Notes: a model not told the origin generated them from the sequence alone. Shown: positions 41,722-50,618, numbered from the stretch's first letter. The stretch is DNA of 64,000 nt from Desulforamulus ruminis DSM 2154 (GCF_000215085.1 NC_015589.1:3422120-3486119), one strand, 5' to 3'. Numbers and translations are program-made.

Positions 41722-43101
41722 TTAAATGTGGACAGCCATACCATGCAACGCCTCCGCTGCTTCCAGCACAGCTTCAGAAAGAGTCGGATGAGCATGAATG
41801 GTCCCGGCCAATTGCTCTACGGTAGCCCCTAACTGGATGGCCAACGTTGCCTCGCCAATGAGGTCGGTTGCGTGGGGCCCCAGTATATGGACGCCCAGGA
41901 TACGGTCTGTATCCGGATCGGCCAGTATTTTGACAAACCCCTCGGTTTCACCCATGGCAACCGCCTTTCCCGAAGCCATAAAGGGGAACTTGCCGGCCTT
42001 TATTTTGATGCCCCGAGCCTCGGCCTCTTGGGTTGTTAAGCCTACGCCGGCTGTTTCCGGTATGGTAAAGATGCAACTGGGCACAACGCTGTAGTCCATC
42101 TCCTTTTCCTTGCCCATGATATGATCCACAGCCACCATTCCCTGGGCGGAAGCCACATGTGCCAACTGAATTTTCCCGGTAATATCCCCAATGGCATAGA
42201 TACCCGGCACGCTGGTGCGCAGCCGGCTATCCACCTGGACTGCCCCCCGGTCGTTAAACTGAACGCCCAATTCCGCCAGGCCTTGCTCTGCTAAATTCAT
42301 GGTACGTCCAATGGAAATCAGTATTTTATCCGCCACCAATTCTTCGCCGTTCTCCAACAACGCCATCACTTTATCTGCGGTTTTGGTTACAGCCGTTATT
42401 TTGGACTTGGTCTTAACCGTAATGCCGCGTTTTTTCAAAATGCTTTGCATCTGTCTCTGAACATCCCGGTCTACTGTGGATAACAGGGTCGGCAGGGCTT
42501 CCACAATGGTGATCTTAACTCCCAGCTCGGCAAAGATGCAGGCAAATTCACAGCCAATCACACCGCCGCCGATAATTAACATTTCCCCGGGCAGTTCTGT
42601 CAGGTTGAGGATTTCATCGGAGGTCATCACCCGCTGTCCGTCATAGCCCAGGGCGGGAATCAAAGCCGGGCGGGTGCCGGTGGCCAAGATAATGTTTTCT
42701 GCATCTAAGACCATCTCACCGCCGTCCTTTAAGTCCACCTTAACCTGACCGGGGGCGACAATACGACCGGCGCCCTGAATCACCTCCACTTTGTTCTTCT
42801 TCAGCAGATATTGCACTCCACCCACCAGTTTGTTTACCACCTGATCCTTGCGCTCCTTCATCCGCCCATAATCCACCGCTATCTGGCCAACCTGAATCCC
42901 CAGTTCCTCCGACCGGCGGATAGCAGCCACTAAAGCGGCCTGACTTACCAGCGCTTTGGTGGGAATACATCCCCAATTTAAACATGTGCCGCCCACCTGA
43001 TCTTTTTCCACCAAAGCCACTTTAGCTCCCAATTTGGCGGCCCGGATGGCTGCTACATAGCCGCCGGGCCCCCCGCCTATAATTACGATGCGATAGTTCA
43101 A
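41722..43101 (-). CDS. lpdA: Dihydrolipoyl dehydrogenase
   Basis: FAD-dependent disulfide oxidoreductase of 459 residues that reoxidises dihydrolipoyl groups with NAD. It shows IIGGGPGGYVAAIRAAKLGA (FAD), the redox pair GGTCLNWGCIPTKAL (about 39-53), NAD-binding IIGGGVIGCEFACIFAELG, and the C-terminal catalytic HAHPTLSEA. No lipoylated E2 or gcvH gene is adjacent. It lies 27 bp after glyA in an operon preceded by a glycine riboswitch, so the likely role is the L-protein of the glycine cleavage system rather than a 2-oxoacid dehydrogenase. Confidence 0.93.
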   Translation of the reverse strand: MNYRIVIIGGGPGGYVAAIRAAKLGAKVALVEKDQVGGTCLNWGCIPTKALVSQAALVAAIRRSEELGIQVGQIAVDYGRMKERKDQVVNKLVGGVQYLLKKNKVEVIQGAGRIVAPGQVKVDLKDGGEMVLDAENIILATGTRPALIPALGYDGQRVMTSDEILNLTELPGEMLIIGGGVIGCEFACIFAELGVKITIVEALPTLLSTVDRDVQRQMQSILKKRGITVKTKSKITAVTKTADKVMALLENGEELVADKILISIGRTMNLAEQGLAELGVQFNDRGAVQVDSRLRTSVPGIYAIGDITGKIQLAHVASAQGMVAVDHIMGKEKEMDYSVVPSCIFTIPETAGVGLTTQEAEARGIKIKAGKFPFMASGKAVAMGETEGFVKILADPDTDRILGVHILGPHATDLIGEATLAIQLGATVEQLAGTIHAHPTLSEAVLEAAEALHGMAVHI

Positions 43102-43128
43102 GATAACACCTCCAGGTATTAATATACC

Positions 43129-44355
43129 TTAATAAATGGGATATTTAACACATATTTCATTCACCCTTTGCTTCAGTTCCTCTGCTTTTTCATTAAATTG
43201 ATCTGAAAGAGCCGTGTTAATAATGCCGGCGACCTCGGCCATCTCCGCTTCTTTAAATCCTCGGGTGGTCACGGCCGGTGTGCCGATTCGGATGCCGCTG
43301 GTAACAAAGGGACTGAGCGGCTCAAAGGGGATGGTATTTTTATTGACGGTCACCCCAATCTCATCCAATCTTTTCTCAGCTTCTTTTCCGGTCATATTCC
43401 GATTGCGCAGATCCACCAGGATCAAGTGAGTATCCGTCCCGCCGGATACCAGGGTAAAACCGGCTTTTTGCAGTTCTTGGGCTAGAAATGAAGCATTTTT
43501 TAACACCTGTTTTTGATAATCTATAAAACCGGGTTTTAACGCTTCGCCAAAGGCAACTGCTTTGGCCGCAATCACATGCATCAGCGGTCCGCCCTGGGTA
43601 CCGGGAAAAACGGCCTTGTTAACCGCCGAAGCATAATCCTTTTTACACAGAATCATGCCGCCTCTGGGTCCCCGCAAGGTTTTATGGGTGGTGGTAGTCA
43701 CAAAATCAGCGTAGGGAACGGGGCTCATATGCAGGCCTGCTGCCACCAGCCCGGCAATGTGCGCCATATCCACTAAAAGGAGGGCACCCACTTCATCGGC
43801 AATTTCCCTGAACCTTTGAAAATCAATGGTCCTGGGATAGGCGCTGGTGCCTGCCACGATCATTTTGGGTCTGTATTCCCGGGCCAGGGCCGCAATTTTT
43901 TCATAATCCAGCCGGTGGGTTTCGGGATCCACACCATAGGACTTTACTTCAAAGTAGGAACCGGATACATTGGCCGGACTGCCGTGGGTTAGATGCCCTC
44001 CATCATTCAAATTTTGCCCCATAATCTTGTCCCCGGGTTTTAGAACCGCAAAGTACACGGCAAAATTGGCCTGAGCCCCGGAATGGGGCTGCACATTAAT
44101 ATGTTCCCCGCCAAATAATTTCTGGGCTCTTTGTATGGCTAGATTCTCCATCTTATCCACATATTCGCAACCGCCATAATATCTTTTACCCGGGTAACCT
44201 TCCGCATATTTATTGGTTAAGACACTGCCCTGAGCCGCCATCACCACCTGGGAGGTAAAATTCTCCGAAGCAATTAATTCAATCTTACGATTTTGACGCA
44301 TCCTTTCCAATTCTACAATTTCAGCCGCTTCGGGATCTTGCATTAAGTAGTTCAC
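43129..44355 (-). CDS. glyA: Serine hydroxymethyltransferase
   Basis: PLP enzyme of 408 residues that interconverts serine and glycine with transfer of a one-carbon unit to tetrahydrofolate. Conserved blocks are [38 protein letters not shown] and the PLP lysine in [14 protein letters not shown] (about residue 225). GTG at 44355 is preferred, since AGGGGGAAG lies 6 nt upstream; the longer frame from 44379 puts that site inside the protein. It is controlled by the tandem glycine riboswitch about 190 nt upstream. Confidence 0.95.
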   Translation of the reverse strand: MNYLMQDPEAAEIVELERMRQNRKIELIASENFTSQVVMAAQGSVLTNKYAEGYPGKRYYGGCEYVDKMENLAIQRAQKLFGGEHINVQPHSGAQANFAVYFAVLKPGDKIMGQNLNDGGHLTHGSPANVSGSYFEVKSYGVDPETHRLDYEKIAALAREYRPKMIVAGTSAYPRTIDFQRFREIADEVGALLLVDMAHIAGLVAAGLHMSPVPYADFVTTTTHKTLRGPRGGMILCKKDYASAVNKAVFPGTQGGPLMHVIAAKAVAFGEALKPGFIDYQKQVLKNASFLAQELQKAGFTLVSGGTDTHLILVDLRNRNMTGKEAEKRLDEIGVTVNKNTIPFEPLSPFVTSGIRIGTPAVTTRGFKEAEMAEVAGIINTALSDQFNEKAEELKQRVNEICVKYPIY

Positions 44356-44540
44356 TATTTTCTTCCCCCTTTTTATCATCCTTGGTTATTTAAGCTTCGC
44401 CCTTAGGCAGGGCTGCCTTACTGCCTTTCATCCAAGTTTCCTACCGTCAGGATCCCTCCTGCCCTTTCTCCCTTGGGCCCTAATGAACAGGATTTTCAAT
44501 ATGTATCAACCTCCCTCCCAAAGGATTTGTTCTTGACTGC
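44356..44540. other. Spacer between riboswitch terminator and glyA
   Basis: About 185 bp. On the minus strand a TTG after GGGAGGGAGG could start a 23-codon frame and an ATG a 13-codon frame. Both are short, and the composition is not convincingly coding. A GGCAG...CTGCC pair is present. No other signal was seen. Confidence 0.35.
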
Positions 44541-44588
44541 AAAATAAAAGGACAGAGGAAACAGTCTTTGCTGTTTCCTCTGTCCTTT
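44541..44588 (-). terminator. Terminator (expression platform) of the glycine riboswitch
   Basis: AAAGGACAGAGGAAACAG pairs perfectly over 18 bp with the stretch at 44571-44588 (minus-strand order reversed) around a 6-nt loop, followed by TTATTTT. Its 5' arm contains GGACAGAG, which is also the closing strand of the second aptamer, so ligand binding should prevent terminator formation. Confidence 0.85.
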
Positions 44589-44766
44589 AACCTGAAAGAT
44601 TCACCTCTTGCGAAGCTATCCCCTTGGGTGTTTCATAAAACTTGCCGCCTCATGAAAACTCTCCAGAGTATCGTCTGAATACAGTACTTTTACCTGAGAG
44701 TTTCAAAACCGGTTTCGCTTCACCGCTCCTTTACTCCTTCGGCGCCTCAGCCAGAGGTCTCTCCCG
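44552..44766 (-). promoter_or_regulatory. Tandem glycine riboswitch
   Basis: On the minus strand aptamer 1 (about 44766-44682) has GGGAGAGACC, GGCGCCGAAGGAG and AACTCTCAGGTAAAAG, the standard conserved blocks of the glycine (gcvT) element. Aptamer 2 (about 44680-44552) has ACTCTGGAGAG, ACACCCAAGGGG and AATCTTTCAGGTTAAAGGAC. The two are joined by a short linker, as in classic tandem glycine riboswitches. The overlap with the terminator arm indicates an ON switch: glycine allows transcription of glyA-lpdA. Confidence 0.93.
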
Positions 44767-44791
44767 TATTCTTCATCCGATTTTATTTGGT

Positions 44792-44821
44792 TTTATATGG
44801 TCGGGTGCTTAATTAAGCCAA
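44792..44821 (-). promoter_or_regulatory. Promoter upstream of the glycine riboswitch
   Basis: On the minus strand TTGGCT (44821-44816) and TATAAA (44797-44792) are 18 bp apart, about 20 nt upstream of aptamer 1. Confidence 0.55.
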
Positions 44822-44979
44822 ATCTTTTAAGAAGATTTTTACCGCACGGCCTTTTTGCCGTTCTCAATATCCTTTGTAACAGATATTTTATTATATCATA
44901 ATGATCCCTGTCTGTCTTATCAAAATCATTGCTGGGTTTTGTGTGGGCAACACCGGCTAGATGCAAAGGATTTCTCTTT

Positions 44980-47106
44980 CTAACACGAACTGCATTCAAA
45001 CTTAACATAGAAGGTGGTTCCTTTGGGTCCGGTATCAATACTGATGGTGGCATTGTGACGGGCGGCAATACTGTAACAAATACCAAGCCCTAAACCCGTT
45101 CCGTAGTCTTTTGTGGTAAAGAAAGGGGTTCCCAGCTTTTCTAAATACTCCGGTTTAATTCCCTCGCCCTGGTCCTGGACCACCAGCACCAGGTGATTGG
45201 GGTCCCTATAGGTTCTGATGGTTAAATAACCCCCACTCTGCTGCATTGCCTCCAAGCCATTACGGCACAGATTTAATATGAGCTGACGGATTTCATTTTC
45301 ATTTAATAAGATATCCGGTATCTCGCTGATATCAATCTGCAGGTTTTTGTCCTGATTGGCAGCATCCGCTTTAATTAAAGGGATCAAGCTGCTAATAATA
45401 TGATTAAGATTTTGTACTTCCAAGCCTGTGGGCTTGCTTCTGCCAATGGATAAAAACTCAGTAATAATTAAGTTCGCCCGGTCCAGCTCTTCAATCATTA
45501 AGTCGTAATAACTTTTATATCGGCTCTCTTTTTCACGCAGCATCTGTAAGAACCCCCGGATGGTTGTCATGGGATTTCTTACTTCATGACTGATGCCGGC
45601 AGCCATTTCCCCGATTAAATTTAATCGGTCTAATTTTATTAATTCATTTTCATAACGTTTTCTCTCAGTGATATCCTGCATAATCCCCTGGATGGCATAG
45701 GATTTGCCTTCTTCATCAAACAGCAATTCAGCATGCTCCTGAACCCAAACCACTTGACCATTACGATGCACCATACGGTACTCAGAGACAAAATCAGTTT
45801 TATTTGCAACGCTGTTTCGGAATTCTTCTTCCACACGCTCTTTGTCTTCTATAAAGATGTATTCCATCCAAATCTTCGGTTTACCAAGCCATTCCTCAGC
45901 AAAAAATCCTAATACCTTATGTAAATACGGATTAATATAGATGGGCTTTTGATCGGGTAATTGTGAGAGATAAACCACCACTGGCAATTGCTCAACCAAT
46001 GATTTATATTTTCGTTCTGCATTCTCCAGCTTTTTTGCATACTTTTCTAAAGATATAATCATTTCATCAAAGGATTTTGCTAATAAACCAATCTCACCGT
46101 CATAGGGTAAGTTGGTCCTTACATTCAAGTTGGCCGAAGACAGTTCCTTGGTTACTTTTACCAGATTATTCAAGGGTCTCAATAGATGCAAAGTTCCACT
46201 AATTAGAATTAAAGCTACGGAGGCTAAGGTAACAATAATAATGACGGTAATGTTTTTTTGCAATATACCGTTGGAGGTAGTATATACTACATGCTTGGGA
46301 ATACCGGAATAAATGTATAAAGCTCTATCATTGTTAGGAAAGCTACTTAAGGGAGTAAAGGAATAAATTCTCTCTGTTCCATCAACCCCCAAGGCTTGTA
46401 TGCTTTTTACATTACCCTTAACCACAGCATCTCTTAAGGCCTCGGGAACCGTTCTCCCTGTCCAGCGATCATTATCGGGAAAGCGGGCCAGGATTTTTCC
46501 CTTTCCATCACATAAAGTTAAGCTGGAACCTTCAGGTAGCTTGTACTGCCAGGCAATATCGGTAAGATAACTTAATTTGAGCCCGGTAAAAAGAACCCCG
46601 TTCACCTTTCCATTATGGTCCATAACGGGATAACAAAAGGTAATCACCGTTTGACCGGTTATCGGTCCCACATAATATTCTCCAATAGAGAACCTACCGG
46701 TTTGCAATGCCCGTTGGAATGCGGGCCTTGCAAAAAAATTGAGTGGTTCCGTAGATTGAGGGGCGCTGCAAATTAGATTACCTTTTACATCAAGCATCCC
46801 TATAATAGAATATTCGGGATGTTCCGCAAGTAACGAACGATATAGTTCATTACTCCAATCTATATTTAGCACTTGAGGATTTAAAGCCAAGAGTTGCAGC
46901 ATTTGTTTGGTGCATTTTATAGTTCTATTGTAATTTTCAGTAGCCTGAGTGACTAATCGCTTGGTATTCTCTTGGGCTTGCGTTACTTCCACCTTACGAT
47001 ATTCTGAAAACGTATATGACAGTAAGAGAATCACCGGCATAATAATTACTAGAACCAAAGTAATTAATTTACTCTTAATACTAGCCTTGCTGAATCTTCT
47101 TATCAT
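44980..47106 (-). CDS. Membrane sensor histidine kinase, sporulation-kinase type
   Basis: 708 residues: membrane segment (about 11-32), extracytoplasmic dCache-like sensor (about 35-275), second membrane segment (about 282-302), HAMP, PAS with PAC (about 370-485), then the kinase core. The phospho-acceptor region GISHEVRNPMTTIRGFLQML (His about 508) closely matches KinA/KinE-type sporulation kinases. The ATPase boxes are NEIRQLILNLCRNGLEAM, DQGEGI and GTGLGLGICYSI. It probably feeds phosphate to Spo0F. ATG at 47106 is chosen because GAGG lies 6 nt upstream; the ATG at 47118 lacks a ribosome binding site. No response regulator is adjacent. Confidence 0.88.
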   Translation of the reverse strand: MIRRFSKASIKSKLITLVLVIIMPVILLLSYTFSEYRKVEVTQAQENTKRLVTQATENYNRTIKCTKQMLQLLALNPQVLNIDWSNELYRSLLAEHPEYSIIGMLDVKGNLICSAPQSTEPLNFFARPAFQRALQTGRFSIGEYYVGPITGQTVITFCYPVMDHNGKVNGVLFTGLKLSYLTDIAWQYKLPEGSSLTLCDGKGKILARFPDNDRWTGRTVPEALRDAVVKGNVKSIQALGVDGTERIYSFTPLSSFPNNDRALYIYSGIPKHVVYTTSNGILQKNITVIIIVTLASVALILISGTLHLLRPLNNLVKVTKELSSANLNVRTNLPYDGEIGLLAKSFDEMIISLEKYAKKLENAERKYKSLVEQLPVVVYLSQLPDQKPIYINPYLHKVLGFFAEEWLGKPKIWMEYIFIEDKERVEEEFRNSVANKTDFVSEYRMVHRNGQVVWVQEHAELLFDEEGKSYAIQGIMQDITERKRYENELIKLDRLNLIGEMAAGISHEVRNPMTTIRGFLQMLREKESRYKSYYDLMIEELDRANLIITEFLSIGRSKPTGLEVQNLNHIISSLIPLIKADAANQDKNLQIDISEIPDILLNENEIRQLILNLCRNGLEAMQQSGGYLTIRTYRDPNHLVLVVQDQGEGIKPEYLEKLGTPFFTTKDYGTGLGLGICYSIAARHNATISIDTGPKGTTFYVKFECSSC

Positions 47107-47118
47107 TTTAAACCTCAT

Positions 47119-47626
47119 CGTTTTAATATGTAAAAAATTTACAATAAATTAATAATTTTCAAAAAAAAAATATATCACTGGAAGTCCACAATAATCAAGG
47201 ATAAAGGCAGTCGATTTATGTCGCGTAGTTAAAAAATAAGTTGAAGCATTACTCTAAATGTGTTTTCAAGTCTATTTTTAAGAAAAGAAAAGGAAGGTTT
47301 AACGCCTTCCCTTCTTTTACTTTCTATGCTTTTTAAACTGAAGGACAAGGTTTTAATGCTATTTTAAAATTAAAGTCCACAGTTTTTCGTTAATTTATAG
47401 TTAGAATACTACTACTATAAGAGCTGAAATTCATTTTTGTGCTTTTTTTCACCTTGAGGATCCTATAGTAAATATAGATGAAGAAAATCAAAATGTAAAG
47501 GTATACAAACCGACCACTTCACCGCTTTTTCGACCTTTTAGTGATGTCAATGAAAAAAACCAGTTAGTGACAACCCCCAAATTATATTCTTCTCAGCACT
47601 AATCAAAAAAATTGCCGCCACCTCTG
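47119..47626. other. Non-coding region between the kinase and spo0E-like genes
   Basis: About 500 AT-rich bases with no credible gene. A stem GGAAGG...CCTTCC at 47292-47310, flanked by A-rich and T-rich runs, could act as a weak bidirectional terminator. No promoter at standard spacing was identified with confidence. Confidence 0.4.
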
Positions 47627-47803
47627 CTAGCCTTTTTCCTCCTTCTCCTTTAGTAGACCATAATACTTATTCAGCACTCTGTTCAATTCCTCACTGGCCT
47701 CAACTACCTCAGGGTCGGTCAATAGCTTACCCTCACTCTCATTGTGCAGCTTCCTTCTTAGTTCGTCGATGAGTCGCAAAATGCCCTTCAGATCCTGTGG
47801 CAT
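47627..47803 (-). CDS. Spo0E-family aspartyl-phosphate phosphatase
   Basis: 58-residue protein with the Spo0E pattern: LRLIDELRRKLH, then DPEVVEASEELNRVLNKYY, where SEELN stands for the usual SQELD signature. Such proteins dephosphorylate Spo0A~P and delay sporulation. ATG at 47803 has GGGAGGG upstream; a longer frame to 47881 lacks initiation signals. It lies upstream of a sporulation-type kinase on the same strand and directly after a tRNA terminator. The change of D to N in the signature could affect activity. Confidence 0.8.
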   Translation of the reverse strand: MPQDLKGILRLIDELRRKLHNESEGKLLTDPEVVEASEELNRVLNKYYGLLKEKEEKG

Positions 47804-47884
47804 ACCGATCCCTCCCAAGGTTTTGATATAGCATGCCCGGTGGAAAAATAAGAAAACCCTGTCCTGCAACATTTTGGCCACAAA

Positions 47885-47921
47885 ACAATAAAAAGCTCAC
47901 CCTTCTTGGGGTAAGCTTTTT
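47885..47921 (-). terminator. Terminator after tRNA-Gly/Asp/Leu
   Basis: AAAAAGCTCACC and GGTAAGCTTTTT pair over about 12 bp with one G-T pair around 8 nt. On the minus strand it ends with a T run, 18 nt after tRNA-Leu. Confidence 0.75.
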
Positions 47922-47938
47922 CTGAATCTCTCTATAAT

Positions 47939-48025
47939 TGGTGCCCGGGGCCGGGGTCGAACCGGCACGGTCGTGAAACCGCAGGATTTTAAGTCCTGTG
48001 CGTCTGCCTATTCCGCCACCCGGGC
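47939..48025 (-). tRNA. tRNA-Leu (anticodon TAA)
   Basis: 87 nt with encoded CCA. The acceptor GCCCGGG/CCCGGGC has discriminator A. The anticodon loop CTTAAAA lies between CAGGA and TCCTG. The long variable arm is typical of tRNA-Leu. Confidence 0.95.
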
Positions 48026-48098
48026 AAAGATTTTCTGTTTTTGAGTATAACAACTGCCGAGGGTATTTGTCAATAATTCGATTCCAAAGGGAATAAAA

Positions 48099-48175
48099 TG
48101 GCGGAGCTGACGGGAGTCGAACCCGCGATCTCCTGCGTGACAGGCAGGCATGTTAGGCCACTACACCACAGCTCC
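48099..48175 (-). tRNA. tRNA-Asp (anticodon GTC)
   Basis: 77 nt with encoded CCA. Acceptor GGAGCTG/CAGCTCC, discriminator G, anticodon loop CTGTCAC. Identical to the copy at 50801. Confidence 0.95.
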
Positions 48176-48182
48176 AAAAAAG

Positions 48183-48257
48183 TGGAGCGGAAGACGGGAT
48201 TCGAACCCGCGACCCTCGCCTTGGCAAGGCGATGCTCTACCACTGAGCCACTTCCGC
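48183..48257 (-). tRNA. tRNA-Gly (anticodon GCC), copy 1
   Basis: 75 nt with encoded CCA. Acceptor GCGGAAG/CTTCCGC, anticodon loop TTGCCAA. Identical copies at 49375 and 50628. Confidence 0.95.
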
Positions 48258-48322
48258 ACTTCTCGCGACAAATATTAATATATCATACCGGATACAAGCA
48301 AGTCAATATCCAACCGATAGAG

Positions 48323-48445
48323 TTACTCCCTATATCTACGATTAAAACCAATGATGGTGGCGGCTAAAGCAGCGGTTACCGCGAGAAACATAAAAATTAA
48401 ATCGGTTCTGCTTAACTGGCTATAAAAGTTTAACATTGAGTCCAT
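48323..48445 (-). CDS. Small single-span membrane protein, 40 residues
   Basis: Reads MDSMLNFYSQLSRTDLIFMF, then a hydrophobic Ala/Leu/Ile segment and the basic end GFNRRYRE. One membrane helix with a positively charged C terminus, so the C terminus is probably cytoplasmic. AGGA lies 9 nt before ATG. It sits between a tRNA block and a divergent gene. No family recognised. Confidence 0.5.
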   Translation of the reverse strand: MDSMLNFYSQLSRTDLIFMFLAVTAALAATIIGFNRRYRE

Positions 48446-48622
48446 AGAAACACATCCTGATCTTTTTATTGAGTATACCATTACTTTCCTGTTGGTAAAA
48501 GTATAACCCTACTTGCTACCATTAACACACACAAAATATTTACTTAACTTTCTTAATATGGAAGGAATTTCCTTTTTGGTGCAGAATCTTTTATTTAAAG
48601 TGGTAAAAGGAGGTTTTCATGG

Positions 48623-49213
48623 ATGTTATTCAGACAGTACCGGGACATTGTAGATAGGATCAGCCGGTTGGATAAACCCTTGTCTATGTTGACCCGATCA
48701 GAAAGAAACGAAGTCCTGGATCTATCTGTGCGGCAGGAAGAGCTGGAAAAACATATCGGCGAACAGGTGCAAAAGGGTTTTCGGGATTTGCGCAACGGTC
48801 TGGAGGTTGTATCCGAATGGGTTCAATTAATGGAAGAAGACAGCATTAAAGCCCTGGGAGTGGAGGGAACTCCGGAAGAAGTATTGGCCCTGGAGGAAAC
48901 CTTGGTTCAACTTCATTCCCTGAACACTCAAATATCCGCCCTCACACTGGCGCAGTATCCGTCCTGTAAAGAGGCCGTGAATAATAAGGATGGAATAAAA
49001 GCGAGGACTCCGGAATCTGTTGAAGAAAAACCCCTGCTGCCGGTTATACAGTCCACCATTGAGATGGAAGATAAAGAAGGGGTCATCTCCAGAGTTCTTA
49101 AAGAGGTTTCCCACACAGTTTATGACGCAGCGCCAACCTTTCATACCGAAATTTTTAATGAACCAAGAATCGCCATACAAAAAAGCCGGCCTAAAAAGAG
49201 AAAAAGGCTGTAA
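48623..49213 (+). CDS. Hypothetical helical protein, 196 residues
   Basis: Soluble, Glu/Lys/Leu-rich protein (MLFRQYRDIVDRISRLDKPL and so on) with coiled-coil potential in residues 10-100, a less ordered middle and a very basic end (KSRPKKRKRL). AAAGGAGG lies 9 nt before ATG. No known domain. The basic tail might bind nucleic acid or membrane. A good terminator follows immediately. Confidence 0.75.
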   Translation: MLFRQYRDIVDRISRLDKPLSMLTRSERNEVLDLSVRQEELEKHIGEQVQKGFRDLRNGLEVVSEWVQLMEEDSIKALGVEGTPEEVLALEETLVQLHSLNTQISALTLAQYPSCKEAVNNKDGIKARTPESVEEKPLLPVIQSTIEMEDKEGVISRVLKEVSHTVYDAAPTFHTEIFNEPRIAIQKSRPKKRKRL

Positions 49214-49240
49214 GAAGTTCGGTTTCGCCGAACTTCTTCT
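49212..49240 (+). terminator. Terminator of the 196-residue protein gene
   Basis: AAGAAGTTCGG-TTTCG-CCGAACTTCTT, 11 pairs, starting at the stop codon, with a CTTAT tail. Confidence 0.7.
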
Positions 49241-49252
49241 TATCCCACTAAT

Positions 49253-49276
49253 AAAAAACACCTGCTATAGCAGGTG
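49253..49276 (-). terminator. Terminator of the Phe-Gly-Cys tRNA block A
   Basis: On the minus strand CACCTGC-TATA-GCAGGTG followed by T6, 16 nt after tRNA-Cys. Confidence 0.85.
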
Positions 49277-49291
49277 GTGTGAACAATATAA

Positions 49292-49366
49292 TGGAGGCGG
49301 CACCCAGATTTGAACTGGGGAATGGAGGATTTGCAGTCCTCTGCCTTACCACTTGGCTATGCCGCC
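49292..49366 (-). tRNA. tRNA-Cys (anticodon GCA), block A
   Basis: 75 nt with encoded CCA. Acceptor GGCGGCA/TGCCGCC, anticodon loop CTGCAAA. Identical to the copy at 50544. Confidence 0.95.
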
Positions 49367-49374
49367 ATAACAAG

Positions 49375-49449
49375 TGGAGCGGAAGACGGGATTCGAACCC
49401 GCGACCCTCGCCTTGGCAAGGCGATGCTCTACCACTGAGCCACTTCCGC
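49375..49449 (-). tRNA. tRNA-Gly (anticodon GCC), copy 2, block A
   Basis: Identical in sequence to the copies at 48183 and 50628, with encoded CCA. Confidence 0.95.
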
Positions 49450-49459
49450 CTGTTTAAAA

Positions 49460-49535
<76 letters not shown>

Positions 49536-49602
49536 GCTGACAATTATAAAATTTATCATAATTTAAAACTTAAATCAAGACCGATTTTTTACCATTACAG
49601 GA

Positions 49603-50178
49603 TTATGAACCGGTACTGCCGAATCCTCCTCGACCTCTCTCGGTTTCACTGAGTTCTTCGCATTCAACCAGTTCAATATCCGGCAGTGTATGAATAATCG
49701 CCTGGGCAATTCGATCGCCGGCCTGGAAAAATACTTCATGGGTTCCGGCATTGTACATTAAAATCATGACTTCACCCCGGTAGTCCGAATCCACAACACC
49801 CACCGCATTGCTCAAAGTAATGCCATGTTTTTTAGCATTGCCGCTGCGGGGGTAAATAAGCATGACATAACCGGGGGGAATCTCAAAAGCCAACCCTGTA
49901 TGGGTTGTGTAATGCTCCCCTGGCCGGATGGAGAAGTCCTCAATGCAGTGTAGATCAAAGCCCGCGCTCTCAACGGTGGCCCTTTTAGGGACAACAGCCA
50001 GAGCGTGAAGCTTTTTTACTTTAACCAGACTACTTTTAAAAACAAACCACTTACAACGTCTAAAGGGATAAAGAGCTTCATCCCTGGTAATTTTTATTTC
50101 TTGTTTTTCACATTTGTAGTCTCCGCGAATAATTTCAACCCCGTACTTGCACCGCTTGCAGGTTTCAAGCATCCCCAT
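49603..50178 (-). CDS. dut: dUTP diphosphatase with N-terminal Cys-rich extension
   Basis: Trimeric dUTPase that hydrolyses dUTP to dUMP, keeping uracil out of DNA. All five motifs are present: SAGFDLH, YPRSGNAKKHGI, GVVDSDYRGEV, QAGDRIAQ and the C-terminal RGRGGFGSTG that closes over the active site. 191 residues instead of about 145: the first ~47 residues form an extra domain with CKRC, KC and RRC (four Cys), which looks like a small metal-binding module. ATG at 50178 has AAGGAG 5 nt upstream. It is flanked by two tRNA blocks on the same strand. Confidence 0.92.
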   Translation of the reverse strand: MGMLETCKRCKYGVEIIRGDYKCEKQEIKITRDEALYPFRRCKWFVFKSSLVKVKKLHALAVVPKRATVESAGFDLHCIEDFSIRPGEHYTTHTGLAFEIPPGYVMLIYPRSGNAKKHGITLSNAVGVVDSDYRGEVMILMYNAGTHEVFFQAGDRIAQAIIHTLPDIELVECEELSETERGRGGFGSTGS

Positions 50179-50379
50179 AAACACTCCTTAAAAAGACAAC
50201 ATTTTGTGATATTTATCACTTCGACACAAAAGTCTCTTTTCTCCTGCTAATTCAGAAAATTAATAAAAAAATTCTTATTAAAAATTCCAAGTTTGTGAAT
50301 CATAATACAAATCTAATCCATTATATTATTCGTGTTCAACGATTGATCGTTTTTTTCATAAAAAGATTTCACAATACAC

Positions 50380-50413
50380 ACACCCGGTTGTGTAAATAGC
50401 AACCGGGTGTTTT
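50380..50413 (+). terminator. Terminator-like hairpin between dut and tRNA block B
   Basis: ACACCCGGTTG-TGTAAATAG-CAACCGGGTGT, 11 perfect pairs, followed by TTT on the plus strand. No plus-strand gene precedes it. The rest of the 365-bp spacer is AT-rich and should hold the dut promoter, which could not be placed with confidence. Confidence 0.5.
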
Positions 50414-50509
50414 AGGCATAAAATTTCCTATTAGAAAATTTGCTTGGCGTAAACCATCCCTGTATGTCCACAACCGGCTGTCCATAAAAAGGAAGAATAA
50501 TGCTACAAT

Positions 50510-50534
50510 AAAAAAACACCGTTTGACAGGTGTT
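50510..50534 (-). terminator. Terminator of tRNA block B
   Basis: On the minus strand AACACC-TGTCAAAC-GGTGTT followed by a T run, 10 nt after tRNA-Cys. Confidence 0.75.
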
Positions 50535-50543
50535 TCATTTAAC

Positions 50544-50618
50544 TGGAGGCGGCACCCAGATTTGAACTGGGGAATGGAGGATTTGCAGTCCTCTGCCTTA
50601 CCACTTGGCTATGCCGCC
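50544..50618 (-). tRNA. tRNA-Cys (anticodon GCA), block B
   Basis: Same sequence as the copy at 49292, with encoded CCA. Confidence 0.95.

Noticed and set aside
48098-48367. 89-codon plus-strand frame (contains [16 protein letters not shown])
   Set aside because: This is the well-known false protein produced by reading the antisense strand of tRNA-Asp and tRNA-Gly genes.
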